A stretch of DNA of 64,000 nucleotides. Origin: Ascidia mentula (lineage: Eukaryota > Chordata > Ascidiacea > Phlebobranchia > Ascidiidae). Of the stretch, positions 45,159 to 55,099 are shown piece by piece (positions within the stretch are counted from its first letter, which is position 1; every line of letters begins with the position of its first letter). The stretch covers positions 11,545,001-11,609,000 of the forward strand of contig OX387202.1 of assembly GCA_947561715.1 (NCBI GenBank). The letters run 5' to 3'. Under the pieces are notes generated by a model. That model was given only the letters and a program-made list of their open reading frames with translations, was not told where the DNA came from and made no database searches. Both the position numbers and the translations under genes were made by a program.

Positions 45159-47300
45159 ATGTGTTGGACATTTTTGAAGAAGCGATTGAAGCAGAAGAAA
45201 TCAACAACCCTTCAAAAAATCACACACCAAAGTGATGCATTAACGATGGTAAAAAATAAAACTGGTGACAACTTGCAAAGCACAGAAAACCAACAACAGT
45301 TTCAAGGAACTGTTTTCAAAAACACGACTGCCGTCGAGTTTGCGCCCACAGAAGAAACTGACCGAGACACCGAAATATCAGTTAAATGGAACGAGGATGA
45401 GATTTGTTCGCTGTTCGATCTTTTTGATCACGACGGAAAAGGCGAATTGGGAGCAGAAGATTTACAAGTAAATATAGAAACATCAAGTTATGGATTCCTA
45501 AACTATATAGTCAGTAACTCGGATTAATGAAAAACGTTATAGTGAATTAAAAAATAATTTTCCCTCGTAAAATTAAATTACAAACATATGGACAAAATTC
45601 TTTCAATACTCTTCGATCTGTTATTTAAAGCTACGTTTGTGTTTGACAAACTGTCTTTTTGAGACACGACATTTTGAAGGGCAAATACCCAACGTGTATT
45701 CAGTTACGGGCTGTTTGGCCATCAATCGAGTAAATATCGCGGGAATTGAATTCGATACAAAGTTGTAGATATGTATTTTTGCCATAGAATATTCCAGAAC
45801 AACACTAAACATGTTTATTTACAGGCGTTGCTTGAATGCTTCGGAATGCACGTCACCAGTACAGAATTGAATTCCATGACTGGCCAAAGTGATAACGGTG
45901 TGCTTACGGCTGAAACTTTCTCTAATTTCGTCAGTCAAGTTGTTCCAAACGACTTTACAAGCGACGATATTCAAAATGCTTATAAGGTAAGGGATTGGAA
46001 TAAGTCGTTTGTGGATCTGCAGATTTAAGATTTTAGGAAGGGATCCGTGACTATACAAAAAGCTTGAAAACCATTGACGCATGCATTCCGAAAATACAGC
46101 AAACTCATAGAAATTATGTGTTGTGAAATACCGTATGCTCATGTAAGCGTGTTAGCTGTGGGACACAACTTTTCCAATACATATCAAAAGTAGCGTGAAA
46201 AATCCTTAGACCTAACTTTTTGTAGACATCAAAGTTGTGTACAGTTCCCTGCAGAGGGTAAACCTTTACTTGTGTTGTTGGTTACAAGAAAAGTTGCGTG
46301 ACTAAAAAGGTTTTGTGCTTTTAACCAACTTTCACTCACGTATTTTTTGTGAATATTTAAATTTTCTAGAATGCAGGGCCAAATTATGTATGAATAAGAA
46401 GAAGCTTGCCTTTTGCCTATCGGGTTTGATAACAAAGTTATGTTTTGGGCAGGTCCTTCGAGAGAACAAAATTGTTTTTGGGGGATCACATTTGATTCTG
46501 GGCAGTACAAACCCTTTGTACAAACACGGTGGAACTTCCTCAATTTCAAAGCAAACAATTCTATTAGCGTGTCCCTATTTGATATTGACGGGTCCGCTAG
46601 ACTGTATAGTCCCAGTGAGCCGTATCGGCGGCAGTCTCTTTCTTAGGCTTTGTACGAGTCAACACCCACAGCAACTTTGCTTTTGTCGCCACGATACAAA
46701 AGCAGCAACCCGCAGCACGCCATACATATTTAATAACGCAAAAGAAGCGTCGAGTAACTTTCAAAGTAGTCACGTGTTTTTGGATTGAACTTTCATTTTT
46801 TCACGCTGCAGCCTATCATGCCAATGCATGAAATATTACTGCGTTATCTGATACGGTGGTAGAGATCCCCTATGTATATGTGGAGGTTGCCTGGCAAGTT
46901 GTGCGCTTACACACCAGTGTACCATGACCACAATATACCCCGTGAAACCACTGGGCTCCTGTAGCTCAGTTGGTAGAGCGTTGGACCTGGTTAGCCCCAG
47001 GGTCGTGTGTTCAAACCTCACCGGGAGCTTGATTTTTCAAATCTTGCTCCGACATGTCAGGAAAAAGTGGCCAGATACGCTGCCAAGCCTGAAAACCTCA
47101 TGATGTTCATTTTTTCACTTCAGCTTTTCGACAAATCCGGGAGAGGTTTCATCACCAGAGAAGATGTGAATAAAATGATGAAAAAATTATTTCAAAACCC
47201 AACAGAGGAAGACCTCGACGAGATGATGTCACAGGTCGATTTGGACGGGGATGGCGTCATCGATTTCAAAGATTTCCTTGCTGCCATTGTGTCGTCATAA
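45159..47300 (+). CDS. Calmodulin/centrin-like EF-hand protein, copy B, 3 exons
   Basis: Predicted 215-aa calcium-binding protein; exons 45159-45467, 45825-45986 and 47124-47300 have the same phases and lengths as copy A. The four EF-hand positions are retained. Differences include AEDL for AKDL after loop 1, SNFVSQVVPND for PNFVNDVLPND after loop 2, K for E after loop 3 (REDVNK) and LAAIVSS for LVVIVSS at the C-terminus. No frame is broken in either copy, so both may be expressed. Intron 2 is longer than in copy A because of an extra segment containing a tRNA-like sequence that ends about 95 bp before exon 3. Confidence 0.82.
46955..47028 (+). repeat. tRNA-like sequence, probable SINE head
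   Basis: A 74-nt sequence has a perfect 7-bp acceptor stem (GCTCCTG with CGGGAGC), a perfect D arm (GCTC-AGTTGGTA-GAGC, A box) and a T arm with loop TTCAAAC (B box) and one stem mismatch. The anticodon arm does not fold normally: a CCTGG/CCAGG hairpin with a 6-nt loop replaces it. There is no CCA. It lies in sequence that copy A lacks. A tRNA-derived SINE or tRNA pseudogene is more likely than a working tRNA. Confidence 0.65.
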
Positions 47301-49539
47301 ATTTCACGATTTATGCTAAATCAGGGCACTTTAAAAAGCTTCATTTTATACCTTTTCTTGTTTTTTATTGACAGTGAAAAATTGTCGTAGTAACGTGACC
47401 TATGGTTGCGCTTTATATAATGGACGCAAAAGTTGCCGTAAAAACGCAGCGAGAATGATTGTAGAAACGATTAAAATGAATTTTGCAGCAGCAATACTGA
47501 CTATATGTTTTAATTACTCCTTTATGGTTACCATTATAGAACTGTATTTACAGTTCCGCTAGGTTTAGTTCAAGGTTGATCGACGTTCAATAACGTTTAG
47601 TTATATCAGGTAAATGTCATTTATTCCTGTCATGTAATTGTGTTGCAACATTCTGTCTTTATTATAAGTTCAACGTTGGTGCATCTTAAAAATTTTTGAT
47701 TGCGTCAAAAAAACGTGCGCGATATTTTCCTAAAGTAGAATATTTGTATTTTGTGCATTTTATGGTCTTTCTTTGTTTTTCTTTGATGCGTATTTGTCAT
47801 ATGCAAACACACTAGTGCCATCTAGCGGTCACACATGCGAGTAGATGACAATTGTAAAACGCGAATACATACGCTATAATAGATTTGTTTGCCGTTTGGT
47901 CGGAAAAGTCGTCTGAAAGTCACACCAGCTGCACTTGAGACCTTTTAGGTCGAAACTGTGGCCATCTGTATGCAGCTTACAAAATAGATTTATTTTTTTA
48001 ATGCTGGTGCGATTATGACGAAAAACTATTAACGAAAGTCGATTATTTAAAATAAAACAAGTTAAACAGAGCTTGTGGTCCTGTAAACCTAATTTTTTTA
48101 ATGTTACGTAATTGTACGCGTAAAAATGCTGATTATAATGTTTTTTTTATCCATTTTTTGTGAAGCAGAAGTTGGTGTTGACAGTATGATATGATGTCGT
48201 TCCTTTACTTCATATACTTGTAACTTTGTGCGTGTTCGTAGTACAAAAGTCCCACTTGCGGAAACAGCAGGCGCAATTATATTTCTTTTGTCAGTAAATG
48301 TATCTTGGCGATCAAACGTAAGAGACTTCGAAAATGCTTCCAAAACAAAAGCAAAAGAATAGATTGAGAGGTAGAATAAGAAAGTTTTTTGAGAAATAAC
48401 GTTTTGAATTTAGGGATGCACCGAAAGTTCGGTTTGCCGAATTTATTGGGCCGAAACCAAGTTTTTTTTATAAATATTAGGTTTCGGCCGAATATTTTTG
48501 CAAAATTCGGCCGAAACCGAAACTTTTCAACTGCACGCAACACTGATACACAAAGTTTAGAATCATTGTTCAAACTCTACTAGTGTGTTTTTGTCATCGA
48601 AATCAACTTTAAAAAGTTGGTATAGCATTCTTTAAGTGCCAATAAAAGGCTGTATGATAGGATCATAGATCCATTCCATCACATGTTTTGTTTAAATTTA
48701 TTGCGATTTTAAGAGATGGATACCAAAATTAGTTTCGATTTATTCAGCCGAATTTATTCGGCAACTTTTGCCGAATATTCGGTTTCGGCCGAATAAAAAA
48801 ATTGCTGTTTCGGTGCATCACTATAGTTTTGACAATAGAACTACAGGATTGTGGTCCCATTGGTATTATCATCGCCAACATTAAATTGTGTTAAATCTGC
48901 AACAGCAGGCGTAATTTTCTGTCGAAAGACGTTTCTTGAGTGCCCTCGATAACGTTTTTGCTCATATGGCATGCCATTCGAAATTTGGATAATTGAAACA
49001 TTGTCAAAGCGTTTGGCATACAGGTTTTTGAATAAACTATTTTGATGCCAAATATATTTGATCCAAACTTATCCCATTGCGGGCGACTTAAAACGGCTGT
49101 CGGTGAGTTATATTAAAATAATACTTTAATATAATATTGTGTATTCTGTCCCGACTTAGCAAGGTATTCCTAAAATACATTCGCGGTATTTTTCAAAACG
49201 TTTACTTGCCCTTAACACAGAGCATAAACCGAAATTGCAAGTCATTGTCTACACCTTTACCGAAGCACAAACGTAATTGAAAGCGAAAACCGATTGTCAT
49301 GGCATGAGTTGGCAAATCTGATACGAAACATCGCGAGATGATGACTTGCAATTTTGCGTAATATGATTCTGTGACGAATGTATTTAAGGTGCTGATTTCG
49401 TCCTGGCCCAACATTGAGGTTTTGTATATTCGAAGCTGAATGTGTTGATGAACGGTGAATACAATATATGTTTTTATAGGTTCAAAGTGATTTTATAGCA
49501 ATTTTTGTGGCTAATTTTATAATTTTTGTATCAGCAATC
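47301..49539. other. Duplicated spacer between EF-hand copy B and GSTO fragment
   Basis: Close match to 35893-37643 apart from the element at 48408-48825 and small indels. No gene was recognised. Confidence 0.6.
48408..48825. mobile_element. 418-bp nonautonomous hAT-like element
   Basis: Ends are TAGGGATGCACCGAAA and TTTCGGTGCATCACTA, near-perfect terminal inverted repeats. Subterminal regions are dense in CGGCCGAA/TTCGGCCG words. GTTTTGA flanks it on both sides (48401-48407 and 48826-48832), extended to 8 bp with one mismatch. Copy A has a single GTTTTGA at the matching place, an empty site. There is no transposase, so it would depend on an autonomous hAT. Confidence 0.82.
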
Positions 49540-50172
49540 ATGGCAGGCATGGGTCATGTAAGACATCTGGAAAAAAGTGAGCATACCATTATAAGTTCTA
49601 GTTCTTTTATGTACATGTACAAATAATATGCACACTGCTTAAAAGATGTTGAAACTTTTCTTTAATTCACAAACATTTACCAGGTAGCAAGGAACCCCCT
49701 CCTCCTGCAAAAAATGTTCTGCGCGTTTACAGCATGAAGTTTTGCCCTTTTGCCCAACGACTTAAACTGGTGCTGGCAGCAAAGGGCATTAAGTAAGTTA
49801 GCAAATTTATTGATGTGTTGTATGTTACCTTAACTTGCAAACGAAACTTTTGTGTTATCAGTTGACTCAATCTATGCATACAGCACTTGAAGTACTGATG
49901 CTTACCAAAAAATTAAAGTTTTTCAGTGTTGTCAAAAGTAATATTGCTATATTTACAGCAGCCTTAATAAATGTAGTTTTATTAACTTTGCAATAGATAA
50001 TATGACAAGGCATTTTGGTGTTGACAACCCCTTTATTTTTTTATAAGCTAAGTCCATTATAGAATTACTTTTTCAAGTAATATTGCACAGTACTAGTTGG
50101 TTCGTTTTTTTCAACATTTGCCACTGTTTTGCAGGCATGAAACAGTGAACATAAATCAGGCCCAGAAGCCAG
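49540..50172 (+). pseudogene. GST omega 5' fragment, copy B, truncated in exon 3
   Basis: Exons 49540-49576 and 49684-49792 are open and encode a short N-terminus, a proline-rich linker and KNVLRVYSMKFCPFAQRLKL, followed by VLAAKGIK. This is the thioredoxin-like start of omega GSTs, with the active-site Cys in CPFAQR. Exon 3 starts at 50135 with HETVNINQAQKP, matching the HEVININL-KP region of GSTO, then breaks at about 50172 where NOL6 intron 13 sequence begins. The joined frame meets TAA at once. The predicted product would be about 62 aa, without most of the fold, so the gene is best called truncated. Confidence 0.9.
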
Positions 50173-50560
50173 ATTAAAAAGCAAGCGTTGTTACGCAACT
50201 TTCACAGATCCAACGAAGTACATCTGTGAGCAAAATGCAATATACGATACGTCAACATTTGTGTTTAAGGCAGGATTCGTAGCTAAGGGCGTAAAACCCG
50301 TTCCTAGAAGCTGTATGCATGCTTGATCATTAGGAATGGTGAAATAAATGCTCTATTACATGTAACTTCCATCATAAGAAATACAAGAAACGAGTGCTGG
50401 TTCCTAAGGAAAAAGGTGAAGAAGCACCAGTTTCACCGGGGATTTCCCCGTAGAAATTACTTGGAACCAACTACATCACAACCCGTTTCTCACTGTTAAC
50501 TAATCCATAACAATCCTATAATTTCCTTGGTTAAAAAGTTGCATATCTACAACACTTCAT

Positions 50561-53500
50561 GTGAAGAAGCATTACAAGATTGCGGCTCGGCGTACAACGA
50601 CTTGTGTCTGAAGTTGAGGGACCTCAAAAGCCTTCCACTATCCATCACCAACCTGCAGGGAATTTCATCCATTTTACGTTACACTGAAGTATGTTTTCCA
50701 CTATAAAAGGATATTTTGTTTTGCCCTATTTTCACCCTCGATTAATAATATCTGTTATATATGGTTTACCATACATCCACGCTGGTATAACTTGACGTAA
50801 ACACAAAATGAGTGGTTAACACTTCCGTGCTAATGCCGAGTTAGGATTGATGCAATACGGCATTGGTTAAAACTTTCCATAAAACGTGCAATAACATGTG
50901 AAAGAAACTGCATTTTTCTAGCATTATCTCTTACACTGAACGTAAGTTTTTATGAATATATTCATGGGTGATTTTACTGCTCTTTATTGCAACACAGTTG
51001 CACATCGCACAAGTGTTTTGGAGCTGCAGACAGTGTGTAACTGCTTATTAAGGCCGGGTCCCCACTCACACTTTGCGCCGACGGATTCTATGTTCGTTTC
51101 AATGTCCCGAGCGTAAGCCCGTACGCCGGCGTATAATGAAACAAACAAAGAATCCGCCGGCGCAAAGCGTGAGTGTGGACCGGGCCTAAGTCTCATCAGC
51201 CCAGCTTGTTGTGCAAAGACTTTTTTCGGTAAAAAAACAACATTACTAACTTTCTTCACGTGTACGTTTTGTGTCCTATTAGGTTTATCCGCCAAGCAGG
51301 TGTCAAGCAAACGATGCAGTTCCAACAATTCGCGTTGCACAAGATCAAATACAAGTTCCTGTGCCGGAGAAGAAATGCCCGACTTACGTTCCGCCAATAG
51401 AAAGTTAGTATCCGGAAATAAGATTCTAGCGCACATTTCGAACATTGGTGTGAACATTTTGTGGTCTTGAAATCGTTTGAATATTTGTTTCTCTCCAAAG
51501 TACGTTCCGTATTGCCAAAGGGGACAAGTTTCTGTTTATTTTATCAATGATATACTGGAATATAATCTATATTAGTTTTAAAACTTTATGGCCAACCCAA
51601 GTTATTTTAAATTACGGAGAATGGCTCGTGATCCTTTCTGGCCAATGTGGAGAACGTATGCGAAACGTTGTGACAGTTAGGGAATTGGAAAAATATCGCT
51701 GTACATTTGACAAAATCCAATGTCTCTATAGATCTCTCTCTCAGTCCACCGTGGTATGTTGTGTTACACTGCCACCTCGACAGACTTCATAAAAAGTTAT
51801 TAATGTTGGGAAGCGCATCACAGGGCGTGTCAAATTTGGCTCACCATTGGTTTAAAAATGGCACGCAGGTAGATTTTTACCTAGAATGTAAAAAATATTT
51901 TTCGAAATGTGTTCCTTAATTGTGTGTTGCAAACATGTTTAAAGACATAACCTACAAAATAGATAGTGCACAAAAAGGATGGCACGCATCCTTTTTAGAT
52001 CAAACCCTATAAGTTTCGATGTACATGCGTATGACCTCTCATACCTTTGTTTAACAGTAATCTGCAACATGGAGGGAAGTGGAAAGTGGCCACAGGAGGC
52101 GCAAGCGCTCCGCAGACTCAAAGCAGCCTTCCATCTTGCAATGGCTAATGAGCTCAAGCACTTTCACCCTAATCTGATTTGCATCCCGTCACAAACGCAT
52201 ATCGATGTTCTAATGGTAAGTATATGTTGCAAAATATGTTTTGCAAAAGTCGTCACGCAAGTTGTTTTTAGACTGCCAAGTAGTGCTCGGGTCATTCGGT
52301 ATTATTTTTATATTATTCACAAACATTTTTTAATTTCGAAAGACCGCATGCAGGCGTTTCCCCTCAGAGGCAAATTCAAACCAGTCAAAACCCTATGTCT
52401 CTAATTGCTATGAGTTGCACTACCAGAAATAACAAAAACAAATTCCGCAAGCCGTGTGATTCCACCCAATAACATGTTTGTCGGTTTCAAAGGATGGTTT
52501 CGTGTTTCGTGTGTGTGTTGCCTACCATCGCGAAGTAACCATTCTCCAAACGGTGTTGACACCGGACGGAATGGTGAAAATCAAAAACACGCCACAGTCG
52601 TTGGAGCTTGCCAAACGAACCGTACACCTGCCCTTGTTTTCAAGTTCAATTCACGGGTTCGTATATTTTCATGTATAACTTGTGTTTATTGTGTGTTGGG
52701 ACCAGGGCAGATTGCGAATAGCGCTCAATGTGCAGTGTTGTTGTTTTTTAAATAATTTTAGTGTAACTGAGTTGTTTGTGGTGTCAAATTTCTTTGTCTA
52801 TTCGCGCACCTTGAAAAAGTACCTAATCTTATTTTACGGGTGCTTTCTGTTTTAACCGCACTTCGAACAAAACAACTCAAGTCTGTTTGGACTGCGCTCT
52901 AAGCCATGTGGAAGCTTTCAGTGTTTATTTTTTCACCCAGGTTGCGGCAGAATTTCCCAGCCTTCAGTGGAGCATGTCGTCTCGCAAAACGTTGGGTGAA
53001 TTCACAGCTTCTGTCAACAAACATCACGACCGAAGCTGTCGAACTTATGGTTTCGCATCTTTTCACAAATCCCTTTCCATTCACCGCACCAGGGTGAGCG
53101 TCTGTGTGCGTTTTTCCGTGTATCGGTTTTCCGGGTAAAAGTTGTAATGACATTTCTACACAAGTGAAACCGGGTCGCTTTTTTTAACGCTGCGGAAATT
53201 CGCGTTTTGGTCGTGATTGGTCGATGGCTGAATATAAACCGAATACAGCGTATTTTAGTCGGAATTACGCAGACTCATTAGCATATTTCGTACCCAAATA
53301 CAATGCAAAAATATTACTGCAAATGAAATAGCAGTCCAACAATTAAATCACCGCTATCGGATCTTTGAGATTTTTAAAACTTTACGCGGCATTTATGGAA
53401 TGTTGAAATTTAACATTGATTCTTTGATTCTTCTTAGACATCAAAAAGTCAAAAAAAATTATTATATAAATATTATACAGTGTATGTATGTTGAGTTTGT

Positions 53501-55079
53501 TATTTTGTTGCGGTAATTTTTATGTTACTCATCAATTACATATGCTGGTGTTTGTTCGTGTAAATTGCCACCTTTTCGTGTTTTTCCAGTTCTGCCCAAG
53601 TCGGATTTCTCAGATTTTTGAGATTCGTCTCCAGCTTCGACTTCGCGCAGAATCCTATCATAATCGATTTCAACAAGGAACTGAACGGTAAGCTTCATAA
53701 CACCACAATTCACAAACGACACGAACTAAGCAGTATCCATGTGTCCTAAGTTACACATGCCGTTTCGGTTATAAGGGGTGTTAAATTCAAATGAACAGTA
53801 CTATTTTCCTGATACTGTTAATGTGCTCCGTGGTTTAATATTTCTGTGTTTTACTATGGCTGTGTGCATTTTCCTAATTCTGTAATTTACAACAACCATC
53901 TTTGCCTCTCCTCAATATTAATGTTTATACACAGCGTCCGACTACGAGTCAATATCGGAACATTTCAAGCAAAGTCGGGACGCCCTGCCGCCTATGTCCA
54001 TTTTTACGTCCAAGGAAAGGACGCAGTCCCTTTGGACGGCTGAGAAACCGAGCGCTGTTATTTTGAGGAGGTTTAAAGATTTGTCCAAACTTTGCCTCGA
54101 TTCTGCTGAGTCATGCTTGTCTAGTACGGCCGAAAGGGATTTGTCAGTGAGTCAGCAAAATATATTATTTTATTGTTTTACGTTGATGTATAGAACAAGT
54201 AACTACGACAATAAGGTGATCGTCCCAACTCAACCAGACGTGGGCAAACCCCGGCCAGCTGGCCTAGACTGGGCCGTTTGGTCTCGCAAACTGGCCCGCC
54301 AGGAATTTGTATGAATCACGCTTCGGCCTACATTGTAATTTAATACACGTTGGTTTACTATTTGGTTTCAAACGTTAATTAATGCAAATAGGGTGGTTCC
54401 TCTTTGTACGGCCTATCGACCCCGTCTGCCACATTTTTCATCATTTGTGGTCGGTAAATAGAGATGTTTGCCTACAACTGATCTGAACTCTTTTTACTTC
54501 ATAATGGAAACGACCTAACTTTTGTGTAATGGAAGATTTTATATTTTCAGGCAATTTTTATGCCAAACCTCTCCGTTTACGACGTCATAATTCATTTGAG
54601 GCCGCGTTGGTTGCCAAGGCGACACGAGCAAATCGTTCAGCGTGACATCGGAAAAAGTATTCACGACAGTGATGATGACGAATTCGTGACGTCACGAGTG
54701 CTACCAGTGCTCGGTTTTGACCCCGTTCAAATTTACCTGACCGACTTAGAGGTTTGTTCCGTTTGCAGACATAATAATATTTAACTGTGACGTCATAATG
54801 GTTTCTTGTTCCTTTAGAACTGTTTTGGAGACCTCGCATTGTTTTTTCACGATTCTAATGGCGGTTCTGTTATTGGAGTTTTATGGAGGCCGAAAGCTTT
54901 TGAGACGAGACCTTTTAAGGTGAGCGCTTGTAACGCTTTGATCAGCAGCAATTTTAACTGTTATTTAACAATTTTGTATCATTTAACAATAAAAGTTTGG
55001 TATTTAGCTGACTGTAACGAATCTTACCGTATTTTTTACATGACTCTTTCCTTAGCTCTCATCCGCCGTTTGCGTGGAT
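50561..55079 (+). pseudogene. NOL6 partial copy, exons 14-23, both ends truncated
   Basis: Exon equivalents are 50561-50688, 51283-51403, 52058-52215, 52493-52656, 52941-53093, 53590-53687, 53935-54146, 54551-54751, 54818-54919 and 55056 to about 55079. Lengths equal those of the complete gene and frames are open, with a few replacements (for example HNH to HFH in exon 16). The first exon has lost its splice acceptor: TTCAG has become TTCAT. Exon 23 is cut after about 24 bases, where the sequence turns into degenerate satellite. There is no start, stop or 5' half, so it cannot make NOL6. Confidence 0.93.
51051..51188. mobile_element. 138-bp palindromic MITE, duplicated copy
   Basis: Same element and position as in intron 14 of the complete NOL6 gene, differing by a few bases. 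Here the left flank reads TTATTA before AGGCC. Confidence 0.8.
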
Positions 55080-55099
55080 ATGGTGGCCTATACATTTTT

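Larger units (their letters stand above)
38092..50173. repeat. Segmental duplication, copy B
   Basis: Second copy of the NOL6 3' end, EF-hand and GSTO 5' end block, about 12 kb long. Relative to copy A it has extra material at 40268-44640, 46678-47115 and 48408-48825. Its GSTO part reaches further (into exon 3) than copy A. It ends at the fusion to NOL6 intron 13. Confidence 0.85.
50174..55079. repeat. Segmental duplication, copy C (NOL6 intron 13 to exon 23)
   Basis: About 4.9 kb matching 26487 to about 31350 of the complete NOL6 locus, including introns and the palindromic MITE. Left boundary: GSTO exon 3. Right boundary: satellite-like sequence inside exon 23. Confidence 0.9.

Noticed and set aside
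46955..47028. Functional tRNA gene
   Set aside because: Acceptor and D arms are good, but the anticodon arm cannot form a normal 5-bp stem and 7-nt loop.
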